Shown piece by piece: positions 1 through 8,070 of a stretch of DNA of 34,799 nt (positions are counted from its first letter, which is position 1; the number at the start of each line of letters is the position of its first letter). Source of the DNA: a virus; IMG/VR virus record IMGVR_UViG_3300024273_001035, positions 1 to 34,799 of that record. One strand, given 5' to 3'. A program made the position numbers and the translations under genes. A model generated the notes under the pieces. That model was not told the DNA's origin and made no database searches. It saw only the letters and a program-made list of their open reading frames with translations.

Positions 1-1519
1 AAGTTAATAAGTTAGCAGCAGATGAACCATCAATAGTTACATTGAATGTAACATATTGAGTTTCTGGGTGGAATCCAGCATCAACTAATGCGAATCTAGA
101 TTTAACAGCAACTTTAGGAGCCATAGTTCCTTCAGCGATTGTTTGAACTGATTCAGCCATTAAGTAAGGCATGAATACAACACCTGGTCCGTTTCCGTCA
201 CCTTTTCTACCTACAGTTACTGAATAATCTCCCCAGTTCATTGTTGGGTCAGTGTAGATATTAATACCTGCAACAGATCCTAATGGATAGATAGCTCCAG
301 CAGCTTGCGCGAACGTGTTAGCCATTGGGTTAGCAACGAATCCAGCGATAGACTGTAATACTGTTGCAGTTTGTGGTCCAACAACTGCGAAGTTACCAGC
401 ACCTCTTCTACCTCTGTTAGCGATTAAGTTAGCAGCAGCTAATACTTGAGAAAGGATTCTTCTGTGAATTGAAGGTAAAGTTTCACCACCACCACCTAAA
501 GCAGCAGCCAAAGGTAAATCTAAATCGAAACCGTTTGCAGTGAATGCAGCAGTGATATTAGCAGTACCTAAAGTTCTTAATCTTCCTAAGATGTATTGGT
601 TAATAGATTGAGTTAATTCATTAGTTAAAACAGCTTCAACTTGAGCAACAGCGTCAACTCCGAATTGTTTTAAATCTTGAACTTGTTCTCTTGTTACAGC
701 AGCAGCAACTTGGAAAGTTTCAGCTGAAACTGATTTAGAGAATAAAGAAAGACCCATGATTTTGTCTTTCGTAGATTCACCAGCTTCTCTTGAGAATGGG
801 TTACCTGCATTGTCAGCACCTACGAATCCTTTAATGTGATCCTCTAATGCTTTTACTAATTCAACACCAGTTGCAGTAGCAGGTGCAATTAATGAAGCTA
901 ATGCTAATGTAACGTCAGCGACAACAGTTGCAGCTACGATAGTACCTACTTTGAAAATCATTTTACCGTCAATTCTAGAAGTTCCTATTAATTCATAAGA
1001 ACCGTAATTACCAGCAGATGCTGGAATAGTATCATTAGATAATGCTTCAATCTCAGCGATAACTGCATCAATATCTTCAGCAACGCCTACTTTGATGTAA
1101 GTTGGGGCAACAGTACCGTCAGCACCGTTAACACTACCTAAAGTACCACCTTCGTATACGAAGTCTAAGTAAGATAATAATCCCATTGGTCCAGCCATAG
1201 GAACTACAGGTACTAAGTCTAAACCTACAGTTTGTGCAGCAACTTGCATTGCTAAAGGTAATAATGAAGGAGCTTTATCTCCAGAACCGTTAGATGTAGA
1301 AACACCGTTTGCATATCCAGAAGGTAAAACAGTTGCTCCCATACCAGTTAAGTTCATACCTGGGTTTAAAGACATTGTAGAAGCATCTTCATATAATTTG
1401 TGGTTGTGACAGTATTCTGACATCCAAGCTAATTTGCTAGCGTCATTGATTCCTGTCGCAGATTCGATAATCGGAGACCACGTTGCTCTGATTTCTGATT
1501 CATTGATTAAATTTGCCAT
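1..1519 (-). CDS. 23: Major capsid protein, T4 gp23-like (3' end cut by window edge)
   Basis: The minus frame from the ATG at 1519 stays open to the window edge (506 codons). T4 gp23 is 521 aa, so most of the protein is present. I translated it by eye: it starts MANLINESEIRATWSPIIES and later has an LPLAMQVAAQTVGLDLVPVV segment followed by PMAGPMGLLSYLDFVYEGG, matching the gp23 region around LPLAMRVAAQTIGLDL. It would form the hexameric shell of the head. The gene lies directly after the protease/scaffold gene, as 21-22-23 do in T4. Residues LINE7-S8 look like a prohead-protease site, so the removed propeptide would be only about 7 residues, against 65 in T4. A late promoter motif lies about 110 nt upstream. 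Confidence 0.93.
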   Translation of the reverse strand, partial: MANLINESEIRATWSPIIESATGINDASKLAWMSEYCHNHKLYEDASTMSLNPGMNLTGMGATVLPSGYANGVSTSNGSGDKAPSLLPLAMQVAAQTVGLDLVPVVPMAGPMGLLSYLDFVYEGGTLGSVNGADGTVAPTYIKVGVAEDIDAVIAEIEALSNDTIPASAGNYGSYELIGTSRIDGKMIFKVGTIVAATVVADVTLALASLIAPATATGVELVKALEDHIKGFVGADNAGNPFSREAGESTKDKIMGLSLFSKSVSAETFQVAAAVTREQVQDLKQFGVDAVAQVEAVLTNELTQSINQYILGRLRTLGTANITAAFTANGFDLDLPLAAALGGGGETLPSIHRRILSQVLAAANLIANRGRRGAGNFAVVGPQTATVLQSIAGFVANPMANTFAQAAGAIYPLGSVAGINIYTDPTMNWGDYSVTVGRKGDGNGPGVVFMPYLMAESVQTIAEGTMAPKVAVKSRFALVDAGFHPETQYVTFNVTIDGSSAANLLT

Positions 1520-1625
1520 TTTGTTTAATTTATTTTTTTAATGGTTTTATTGTTTCGTATTTTACGAGTTTTCGATATAATTTCAGTTTTTTGCTTCTTA
1601 ACTAAAGATCGAATATGTTTTAATA

Positions 1626-1638
1626 TTATTATATATCC
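1626..1638 (-). promoter_or_regulatory. Late promoter motif for the capsid gene
   Basis: The minus strand reads GGATATATAATAA. It shares the GATATATAA core with motifs before other late genes in this window. The 168-nt gap between the protease stop and the capsid start holds this motif and a long AT-rich leader. A weak A/T palindrome at 1652-1668 could be a terminator but has no GC stem. Confidence 0.6.
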
Positions 1639-1687
1639 TTATTATTTGTGCGATTTTTTAAAAAAATCAAAAAGTTAGGATTTTTTG

Positions 1688-3601
1688 TTACTTTTTAAAT
1701 CTTTTTGCAATTTCATCACCGATTCCAGTAACATCATAACCAATTGATTTAACTTCTACTGATGTAGATTCATTAATCATAGTTAATTTTTCTAAAACTG
1801 GTGCAGTTTCTCTAAGATCTCTTGTTTGCCAAAAGTTTGCAACTTGGTAAGCTGTTTCTAATTTAACCATCTTAGCTTGTGCCATGATTTGATTTTTCTT
1901 AGATTCAGATAATTTAGCCCATGTTCCATGGTATTCAGCTGGCATCATTGAAATAACAGCAGGATCGTTATTAGTTTGTACTGCTCCCATTAATGAGTTA
2001 GCCCATAATCCTAAGATTTGTCCTTCTGTTAAATAACCTTTACCTTCAATTGCATTTACAACTTTAGCTTTTTCTTCAGTAGATAACGTGTTGAATTCAT
2101 TTACTTTCTCTTCAGAAATAAATTTAAAGAATGATGGTCCTTCGTTTTTCTTAGCATTTACTTTTTCAACTAATGCTTCTAATTTAGAAGTGATTGAATT
2201 TTTGTAAGCTTCCATTGCATCTACTGATTTTCCAGCAGCGTCACCTTCACCTTTAAGTTCTAAGTCACCTTCAACATCTTCAACCTTTTCAGCATCATAT
2301 TTATTACCATCTGCATCGATTACTTCAGGAGAAACATCTTTAGTTTCATCTTTAATAGCTTCTGCTGGAATACCTGCGTCACCTTCAGTAATTTCAACGC
2401 CTGCAGCGTCACCTTCACCTTTAAGTTCTAATTCCTTTTCTTTATCTTCAACTTCTTCAGCATCATATTTATTACCATCTGCGTCAATTACTTCTGGAGA
2501 AACATCTTTAGTTTCATCTTCTAATTCTTCAGCTGGGATTCCTGCCTCATCTTCTAATAATAGGTTAGAGTTTACAGTTTCAGCAACATATTCAGCATAT
2601 TCAGTAACTTTCTCTAAGTTCTCTCTTAAATATTCAGTATATTTAATTAAGTTTTCGTGGGTTGTTACACCATCATTATATGATTCTGCTAAATAATTTG
2701 TGTAATTTTTGATTGCATCAACACTCTCTGCGATGTGCTCTGAATATTGAATAGAATTATCCAATGTTTCGGCAAGTTTTTCTGAGTAAGAAATACCTTG
2801 ATCCGCTTTTTCAGCGATGTGTTCTGAGTATGCGATTGATTCGTCTAATTTCTTAGCTAAATAATCAGTGTACTCTTTTAATGTTTCTAATTGAGAATTT
2901 GTAGACTCTGTCTCTGTTAAAGAGTTCATACCTTCTTTGATAGATTTGATTTCTTCAGAAAGATACTGAGAGTATTTATTAAAATCCTCAACCGTAATAA
3001 ATTTAGACTCTGCCATTTTTGTTTCGTTTATATTTTCGATTGGTTGTTTTTCATCTGTATTATTTATCTCGTAAATAAATAGGTTGTTTTCATTAATAAA
3101 TCCATAAGATTCATTAACTCTTTTAAGTTCAGCATTTTCAAATCCTGGGTCTGCAACTAAATCGTATGTAAATAATTGTTTGATTTTTACAGTACCATTT
3201 GATTCAACAGCTCCGGCTGCTCTACTTGAAATTTGTAAAGGAACTCCAGCATCTACTAGCGCTTTAGCCTGTCGACCAGCATCAGTATCTAATAATCTGA
3301 TACGTCCTTTAACTTGTTTTGTTTCTTTATCATATGTTAACTCCTCAATAATGTGTGAAACATTTTTAAGAGATACATCAAAGTTTGCAGGGTGATCTAA
3401 TTCACCCAATAACTTTGAAGATTTAATTTTTGCCTGTAGAGCTTCAATCTGTGGAAGATATTCGTTCTCAGTATAAATTCGGTTATTACGATTTTTCTTA
3501 TCGATTTCCCCAAAGATACCTTCTAAAACGTAGGTTCCACCATCTTGTTTAAACTCTAACTCCGTAGACGATCTTTCTAGGATCAGTAAGTTTTTAGTCA
3601 T
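1688..3601 (-). CDS. 21: Prohead core protease (gp21-like) fused to a scaffold-like C-terminal region
   Basis: This 637-aa protein is about three times as long as T4 gp21 (212 aa). Residues 1-165 form the S77-type protease: GELDHP with candidate catalytic His70, ISSRAAG with Ser125/126, and LVADPGF with Asp151. An INE-T site (191-194) and an internal Met196 follow. Residues 210-346 are 14-residue coiled-coil repeats with a Y-S/T-E-x-hydrophobic-A-E pattern. Residues 353-457 are two near-identical acidic 49-aa repeats. The C-terminal ~150 aa are globular-looking and contain another site, MINE-S. No separate gp22 scaffold gene lies between this gene and the capsid gene, so the C-terminal region probably serves as scaffold. 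The protease would mature the head by cutting scaffold, capsid and internal proteins. Confidence 0.9.
   Translation of the reverse strand: MTKNLLILERSSTELEFKQDGGTYVLEGIFGEIDKKNRNNRIYTENEYLPQIEALQAKIKSSKLLGELDHPANFDVSLKNVSHIIEELTYDKETKQVKGRIRLLDTDAGRQAKALVDAGVPLQISSRAAGAVESNGTVKIKQLFTYDLVADPGFENAELKRVNESYGFINENNLFIYEINNTDEKQPIENINETKMAESKFITVEDFNKYSQYLSEEIKSIKEGMNSLTETESTNSQLETLKEYTDYLAKKLDESIAYSEHIAEKADQGISYSEKLAETLDNSIQYSEHIAESVDAIKNYTNYLAESYNDGVTTHENLIKYTEYLRENLEKVTEYAEYVAETVNSNLLLEDEAGIPAEELEDETKDVSPEVIDADGNKYDAEEVEDKEKELELKGEGDAAGVEITEGDAGIPAEAIKDETKDVSPEVIDADGNKYDAEKVEDVEGDLELKGEGDAAGKSVDAMEAYKNSITSKLEALVEKVNAKKNEGPSFFKFISEEKVNEFNTLSTEEKAKVVNAIEGKGYLTEGQILGLWANSLMGAVQTNNDPAVISMMPAEYHGTWAKLSESKKNQIMAQAKMVKLETAYQVANFWQTRDLRETAPVLEKLTMINESTSVEVKSIGYDVTGIGDEIAKRFKK
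2231..2545 (-). repeat. Two-copy 168-bp-period duplication in the scaffold region
   Basis: The copies lie at 2399-2545 and 2231-2377. Each encodes 49 aa that differ at only a few positions and share the run ETKDVSPEVIDADGNKYDAE. They are highly acidic. The close nucleotide similarity suggests a recent in-frame tandem duplication. Confidence 0.9.
2564..2872 (-). repeat. 42-bp-period coding repeat (14-aa double heptads)
   Basis: Starting at Tyr244 of the protease/scaffold protein, 14-residue units begin at Tyr244, 258, 272, 286, 300, 321 and 335 (one 7-residue insertion before 321). Typical units are YSEHIAEKADQGIS and YSEKLAETLDNSIQ. An earlier unit starts at Tyr210. The period equals two heptads, which fits an extended coiled coil. 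Confidence 0.85.
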
Positions 3602-3623
3602 AATTATTATTTTATTATATTTC

Positions 3624-3634
3624 TATTATATATC
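3624..3634 (-). promoter_or_regulatory. Late promoter motif for the protease/scaffold gene
   Basis: The minus strand reads GATATATAATA, 23-33 nt before the start codon. It belongs to the same motif family as the capsid-gene motif. Confidence 0.6.
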
Positions 3635-3660
3635 ACTTTAATTTTGTAAAAAAGTAAAAG

Positions 3661-4011
3661 TTATAGTCCTGCTAATGGGTCAGCATCATCGCCGCCATCT
3701 TCTCCTTCTTTCTCCTTTTCATCTTCTTTCTCTTTAGTGGAAATTTCCTCTTGATAATCAGTGTAGAATTTAGTTAAAGTAAAAATATCTTCTTCAGTAA
3801 ATGCTCCATTTCCATAAGTATCATAGAAATATTCTTTAAATTCCTTTTCGGTTTTGCTTGATAAAATAGTTCCTAAAATTTCAGTAGATTTGATTTCCTT
3901 ACCTGAATTGAGCGTAACATCATCGATTACTACTTTAGAATCTTCACCTGCATCAATTGCAGCCTCCTTAAGCGAACCAGTGAATTCCTCGAATGTTCTC
4001 ATTATTCTCAT
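3661..4011 (-). CDS. Acidic prohead core protein, gp67/gp68-like by position
   Basis: This 116-aa protein lies between portal and protease, where T4 has the small core genes 67 and 68. Its start, MRIMRTFEEFTGSLKEAAID, resembles the T4 capsid-targeting sequence (MKTYQEFIAEA type). Met4 (ATG at 4002) is an alternative start that fits this resemblance even better. The C-terminal 30 residues are mostly Glu, Asp and Lys and end DDADPLAGL, like the very acidic T4 gp67. It probably sits in the prohead core and is cut during maturation, possibly after SLKE. I see no clear sequence-level homology beyond composition and position. Confidence 0.6.
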   Translation of the reverse strand: MRIMRTFEEFTGSLKEAAIDAGEDSKVVIDDVTLNSGKEIKSTEILGTILSSKTEKEFKEYFYDTYGNGAFTEEDIFTLTKFYTDYQEEISTKEKEDEKEKEGEDGGDDADPLAGL

Positions 4012-4032
4012 ATTAATTTGTTTTTATTTTTA

Positions 4033-5625
4033 TTACATTGCCATTGGATCTTCAGGCTCAGGCTCTTCTGCCATTGCTGCTGCAGTTCTTGATTTATATG
4101 CTTCATTTGCTGCTTTATCGTCTGGTGATAGTTTTAAATATCTGTCAACCAAGAATTCCATGTCAAAATATGGAGTCTCTTCCATTGTAACTGGATCCGT
4201 TTTAACAAGAGAATCTTTCATTGTTCCAATAAAATCAAGTCTTTTGCTCATGATTTCCATTTGCTTTAATTCAGCAAACATGTTTTCCTCGTTGAATTGA
4301 AGTGATATTTGAGTTTTAAATCCTGCATCATCTTTAAATTCAGGGTATTTCAAACACATTTGTAACCATAATGGTTTAACTAATATCTCTTGGAATGAAC
4401 TACGTAAACGTTTAATAAATTTAGCAAATTTAATTTCATCTCTAATCATTCCATCAGCTTCCATTGCAAAATCACCACCACCATCTTCATACATAAATCT
4501 AGAGTATGGAATTTTTGAAACAGATTTAAGTTTATCTGAGAAATATTTTAATGATTCTGTATCTGATAATTCTGGGCCTTCACCTCCTAATGTTTCAATC
4601 TCGGGTTGTTCACCGTCCTTGCTAGGTAACCAATACTCCTTGTTGAATTGTAACATAGGTTTTCCATTGGTTGTCAGAGATGCACTGTCCCAATCAAAAT
4701 CTACAACTTCTTTATAGTTACTCATTAATTGAGAAAGAGATTGTTTTGCCCTTGTTTTAGATTTACCTCCGACTGGAATAATAAATTTCATTCTATAAGA
4801 TGAGTTCGTCACAGCCCAAATAACTCTGGTATGTTCCATAATTCTCATTAAGTTGAATGCTCTTACAAGTCTTTCAAGGTATGATACTCTACTTGCTGTA
4901 GTAATTGAGGAGTATGAGATGTATATAATTTGAGAATCATATAACTTTCTCTCTTTCATTGGATCATCTTTAAATTGGATCCAAACTTTTTTACCATCTT
5001 CATGGTTATATCCAGGCACTAGGGTTATTGGGTCAATTTCCTTGAAACCAATAATCTCAGTCATTTCTGGATTGTAAATTATCTCAAAGGAAAGATAACC
5101 ATCAATCAGCCATTTTCTAAAGAAGTACCAAGAAGATTGATCTGCTGCAAATCCGAAATATTGATAGATGTCTCTATATGCTTTATTAAGATATTTTTGT
5201 ACCTCTTCAGAAACTTCCATACCAATAATCTCAGGATTGGCTATAAAGTTTTTGTTATCGAATACAATTGACTCATCACATAGAATATCTAAAATGTCTT
5301 CAATCTCATCATGTTGTGAGAATTTTCTAAGTTCATCTCTTTTACCCTTGTAATTTTGGTCAAAAAATGGTATGTTCTTTCGCATTGTTGTGTCAGCCAT
5401 TGAAAGGGCTGCAAATGCACCATACATATCATCGTTATCAAGTCCTAGCGGATTCATTCCACCATAACCAAATGCATCTTCCACAGGACCAATTGCCTGT
5501 GATTGTCTAAGTACCAAATCATCATAATACATTCCAAAAGAAGATAACTTCTTCAGTGTATCACTAAGGACGAACGGTCTTTTGTTTGTACTCAATGGTC
5601 CATTTCTCTGTACGAATCCTGCCAT
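4033..5625 (-). CDS. 20: Portal vertex protein, T4 gp20-like
   Basis: At 530 aa it is close to T4 gp20 (524 aa). It would form the dodecameric ring at the special vertex through which DNA enters and leaves. Supporting segments include EIEDILDILCDESIVFD near the N-terminus, a central ERLVRAFNLMRIMEHTRVIW helix, and SKIPYSRFMYEDGGG followed by EIKFAKFIKRLRSSF, all typical of T4-like portals. It is followed by the core protein and protease, in T4 order (20-67-68-21). The C-terminus is rich in Glu and Pro. A late motif lies just upstream. Confidence 0.92.
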   Translation of the reverse strand: MAGFVQRNGPLSTNKRPFVLSDTLKKLSSFGMYYDDLVLRQSQAIGPVEDAFGYGGMNPLGLDNDDMYGAFAALSMADTTMRKNIPFFDQNYKGKRDELRKFSQHDEIEDILDILCDESIVFDNKNFIANPEIIGMEVSEEVQKYLNKAYRDIYQYFGFAADQSSWYFFRKWLIDGYLSFEIIYNPEMTEIIGFKEIDPITLVPGYNHEDGKKVWIQFKDDPMKERKLYDSQIIYISYSSITTASRVSYLERLVRAFNLMRIMEHTRVIWAVTNSSYRMKFIIPVGGKSKTRAKQSLSQLMSNYKEVVDFDWDSASLTTNGKPMLQFNKEYWLPSKDGEQPEIETLGGEGPELSDTESLKYFSDKLKSVSKIPYSRFMYEDGGGDFAMEADGMIRDEIKFAKFIKRLRSSFQEILVKPLWLQMCLKYPEFKDDAGFKTQISLQFNEENMFAELKQMEIMSKRLDFIGTMKDSLVKTDPVTMEETPYFDMEFLVDRYLKLSPDDKAANEAYKSRTAAAMAEEPEPEDPMAM

Positions 5626-5640
5626 TATATTATTATATTA

Positions 5641-5657
5641 ATTTTAATTATATATTC
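5641..5657 (-). promoter_or_regulatory. Late promoter-like motif for the portal gene
   Basis: The minus strand contains GAATATATAATTAAAAT, 16-32 nt before the portal start and overlapping the end of the upstream gene. It keeps the ATATATAA core but has A in place of the second T of GATATATAA-type sites. Confidence 0.45.
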
Positions 5658-6247
5658 TTTTTTAAATAGTCCCTAAATTGAACTCTTATTTGCATTATAT
5701 TTGTGCCATTAAGTTCCATGAAATCACATAATGCAATTTCTGGCCATTTAGAATAACTTACAACTGCCTGATTGTGTTTTCTCGCAGGTATATATTGTCG
5801 AAGTGCAAAATCACATCCAAATTTTTCTAAATATGTTTTCATTCCCTGATATGTTATTCTTAAAGGTTTTTCCTTTAGGGGATTTGATTGTTCTTTGGTT
5901 GTACTTTTAATAGCTCCACCAAGTCTTCCATACAAATCATCTAATAACTTCTCCTTAACAGGAACTGGCAATAAATTTAAATTAACACCAAAATCATTTC
6001 TTCCAACCTGTTCAATTGCTAACACTACTGGATTTTCATCAAACCATGGAAGTTCGTTTTCATACTTAGGTGAATAACTAAATACATAAATCTTTCCAGC
6101 TTGAAATCTTTCTCTGGTAACTTGTGCCTCTGTTATCTTACGATCTTTAAGTCCATTTTGAAACCATTTCTCAGAAAAGTTAGAGGCCTTTATCTTTCCT
6201 CCATGTTCCTTTGAAAGTTCATCTATTCTTTTTTTAACGTAACCCAT
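5648..6247 (-). CDS. Conserved phage protein of unknown function between gp4 and portal
   Basis: 199 aa. I do not assign a function. The N-terminal third is basic and helical (MGYVKKRIDELSKEHGGKIK). It is followed by a segment with aromatic and Pro residues, YVFSYSPKYENELPWFDENP, and LAIEQVGRNDFGVNLNLLPV. This kind of block looks familiar from uncharacterised proteins of T4-like phages. The C-terminal third contains FALRQYIPARKHNQAVVSYS. Its position between the head-completion nuclease and the portal suggests a head, neck or DNA-packaging role. T4 gene 2 (DNA end protector) sits next to gene 4 in T4, but I cannot show homology to it. Confidence 0.75.
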   Translation of the reverse strand: MGYVKKRIDELSKEHGGKIKASNFSEKWFQNGLKDRKITEAQVTRERFQAGKIYVFSYSPKYENELPWFDENPVVLAIEQVGRNDFGVNLNLLPVPVKEKLLDDLYGRLGGAIKSTTKEQSNPLKEKPLRITYQGMKTYLEKFGCDFALRQYIPARKHNQAVVSYSKWPEIALCDFMELNGTNIMQIRVQFRDYLKKNI

Positions 6248-6263
6248 TAATTATTTATCACAA

Positions 6264-6752
6264 TTATTTTAACCCATTTTTAATGGTATCTTCAGTAAGA
6301 ACTATGAATTTCCAGCTCCTCTCTTCAGCATATTGTTTGGCAGCATTGTACTTGTCCATATTTTTTACATATTGCTCTGCAAGAAATTTATAGGATTCAA
6401 TAGCCTTCTTTGACATTTTGGTTGGTATCTGTGGTTTTTGTATTTGTGCCTTTGGTTTTATTTCAGCCAAAAACTCCTCAGTACTTCCATCCTGTTTTAA
6501 TATTTTAAAATAAAAGTCTGGATGATATGTTCTTTGCTTATTTCCTTGTCTGGACCAATACTTGATTTCAACAGGTTCACTTGACCACACTAAAACCTTG
6601 TCATTAATGTCACACCATATCATGAACTTATACTCCCATGAGCTTCTATATATGATTGGGGGTGGTCCTGCATATTTTTCAGGATTCTTTGGATTAAAAT
6701 AACCTTGATTAAATCCGGAGTTCTTGGTTGGTTTGACGTTTTTAATTGACAT
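6264..6752 (-). CDS. 4: Head completion protein / nuclease, T4 gp4 (gp50)-like
   Basis: 162 aa against 150 in T4. The core YRSSWEYKFMIWCDIND, then VLVWSSEPVEIKYW, YHPDFYF and EFLAEIKPKAQ, has the layout of the gp4 family and of a PD-(D/E)xK nuclease fold. Likely metal and catalytic residues are the Glu of SSWE, the Asp of HPDF and Glu-x-Lys in AEIKPK. In T4 this protein is needed to finish filled heads. The start overlaps the gp55 stop by one base (TAATG), so the two are probably translationally coupled. Confidence 0.85.
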   Translation of the reverse strand: MSIKNVKPTKNSGFNQGYFNPKNPEKYAGPPPIIYRSSWEYKFMIWCDINDKVLVWSSEPVEIKYWSRQGNKQRTYHPDFYFKILKQDGSTEEFLAEIKPKAQIQKPQIPTKMSKKAIESYKFLAEQYVKNMDKYNAAKQYAEERSWKFIVLTEDTIKNGLK

Positions 6753-7126
6753 TATATAGAATAGATTCCACCACCATCTTCTCCACTCGATGATGTGCTA
6801 TCAATTGAGATGGTGCCTTTGTATTTTACAGGGTGGATTTTGTTCCATCCCTTTGCATATCCTCTCTTTGCAATTTCTGTAAAGTATGCAAATGCGTTTG
6901 GATAATCTGGGTTGAAATTTCTCCAATACTTTAAAAGGTCTAACATTGCAAACTGTAGACAATCTTGACGATCATCATTATTTACATAAGACATTTTAGT
7001 AATTGCCCTTTCCGCTAATAATATTAACATCTTTTCTGCAATAGGGGTCAATTTTCCTAAATCCTTTGATTCGGACATTGCTGTATGCAAATCCTTGTTG
7101 TTTAAATAATTTTTCTTTTTAGCCAC
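6752..7126 (-). CDS. 55: Late-transcription sigma factor, T4 gp55-like
   Basis: 124 aa, shorter than T4 gp55 (185 aa). The segment NNDDRQDCLQFAMLDLLKYW followed by FNPDYPNAFAYFTEIAKRGY is the sigma region-2-like core seen in gp55 proteins. The start is a GTG at 7126, preceded by ATATACCAATT. It would direct host RNA polymerase to late promoters, here probably the GATATATAA-type motifs. It is driven by a clear GAAACA-N16-TATAAT promoter and not by a late motif, which makes sense for a gene needed before late transcription. The C-terminal GGGIYSI is unlike a classical clamp-binding tail. Confidence 0.82.
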   Translation of the reverse strand: MAKKKNYLNNKDLHTAMSESKDLGKLTPIAEKMLILLAERAITKMSYVNNDDRQDCLQFAMLDLLKYWRNFNPDYPNAFAYFTEIAKRGYAKGWNKIHPVKYKGTISIDSTSSSGEDGGGIYSI

Positions 7127-7150
7127 AATTGGTATATTTATTTGTTAGAA

Positions 7151-7178
7151 ATTATATGTATTTTGTGTTGTTTGTTTC
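7151..7178 (-). promoter_or_regulatory. GAAACA-N16-TATAAT promoter for gp55
   Basis: The minus strand has GAAACA (7173-7178) and TATAAT (7151-7156) separated by exactly 16 nt. The site lies just downstream of a terminator and 25 nt before the gp55 start. The same layout recurs at four or more other sites. Confidence 0.7.
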
Positions 7179-7205
7179 ATTATTAATAATGTATGGTAAT
7201 ATTGC

Positions 7206-7233
7206 ATAAAAAAAGGGACGCATAGCATCCCTT
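7206..7233 (-). terminator. Rho-independent terminator after the 253-aa gene
   Basis: The stem AAGGGA/TCCCTT (7213-7218 with 7228-7233) has GC pairs inside and is followed on the minus strand by seven T, then ATG. Confidence 0.85.
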
Positions 7234-7256
7234 CTTTAATTTAACCTATATAATTC

Positions 7257-8018
7257 TTATGCGTTTAAATCAGCAATTTTATCTTCCCATGATTTAATTT
7301 CACCGTTGATTAAGTTTTCAGCTTCTTTAATAACCTCATCGCTTCTATCTGCTTCTGATAATAAACCTTTTTGATCTTTTAAGAAAGCGATCATTGATTC
7401 ATATGCTTCAATTTGTTCTTGTTTTTCAGCGATTGAAGCTTCTTCTCCTTCTAATAAAGATTTTAAGAATGAATGTGCAGATTCTCCTGTTTCGTTAGTT
7501 ACATATTCTACTGCTTCATTTGCGTTAGATGCTTTAAAGAATTTAGAGATTCTTGTTTCATTGTTAAATCTTGCAACAAATACTGATTCTTCAATTTTAA
7601 ATAAATCTACAGTAACATTGTTTCCTTTGAAAGATGCTGCAAAGTCTAAGTTTACAAAATTTTCAAGTAATGATGGAATAGATTCAAATAAATCTGCAGT
7701 TGCTTTTTCATTATATCTTACCAATCCAGATGCAATTACGTGATTTGAAAATGTATTTCCTTCAATTAACATCGTGTTATGTTGGAATTTTCCTTCAGTC
7801 AAATTGTAAATGAATTTGCTTGGTCCATGGAACCATTTAATAGAATCATTAGAAAACTCAAAAGATTCGAATGCTCTAATAGCGTTAGTTAATGTTGAGT
7901 TAGTTAAAACTTCAACCTCCTTAATTTCATTTTCATTCATTTCAAAAACTCTTCCGTTTACATAAAACTGAAAAGACTCTCCTACTTTAGCGAATGGTGC
8001 AAGAATGTTAGTTGTCAT
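7257..8018 (-). CDS. Unknown late protein, own transcription unit
   Basis: 253 aa, not recognised. Residues 1-160 look like a beta-rich globular domain (KVGESFQFYVNGRVFEMNE; GPSKFIYNLTEGKFQHNTML). The last ~80 residues are Glu/Lys-rich and likely helical (EASIAEKQEQIEAYESMIAF onward). It has its own late motif upstream and a strong terminator directly downstream, so it is probably transcribed alone and abundantly. That is typical of a structural or virion-associated protein, but no signal peptide, membrane segment or catalytic motif is visible. Confidence 0.8.
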   Translation of the reverse strand: MTTNILAPFAKVGESFQFYVNGRVFEMNENEIKEVEVLTNSTLTNAIRAFESFEFSNDSIKWFHGPSKFIYNLTEGKFQHNTMLIEGNTFSNHVIASGLVRYNEKATADLFESIPSLLENFVNLDFAASFKGNNVTVDLFKIEESVFVARFNNETRISKFFKASNANEAVEYVTNETGESAHSFLKSLLEGEEASIAEKQEQIEAYESMIAFLKDQKGLLSEADRSDEVIKEAENLINGEIKSWEDKIADLNA

Positions 8019-8043
8019 ATTATTAATTTAATTTATTTCTTTT

Positions 8044-8054
8044 GTTATATATCC
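8044..8054 (-). promoter_or_regulatory. Late promoter motif for the 253-aa gene
   Basis: The minus strand reads GGATATATAAC, 26-36 nt before the start codon. Confidence 0.6.
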
Positions 8055-8070
8055 TTTATTTTTAACCAAA

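Larger units (their letters stand above)
1688..3016 (-). other. Possible nested in-frame scaffold product (gp22 equivalent)
   Basis: Met196 of the fused protein (codon 3014-3016) has the start context GAAACAAAAATGGCAGAG. This closely resembles the real capsid start, AAACAAAATGGCAAAT. Starting here would give a 442-aa coiled-coil, acidic scaffold without the protease. Phage lambda uses the same layout, with scaffold Nu3 nested in frame inside protease C. This is inferred from context and domain layout only. Confidence 0.4.

Noticed and set aside
1652-1668. Terminator between protease and capsid genes
   Set aside because: The palindrome is made only of A/T pairs apart from its ends, so it is probably too weak, and read-through to the capsid gene would be normal.
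5648-6247. T4 gp2 DNA end protector
   Set aside because: Adjacency to gp4 is suggestive, but length (199 against 274 aa) and sequence do not allow the call, so it is left as unknown.
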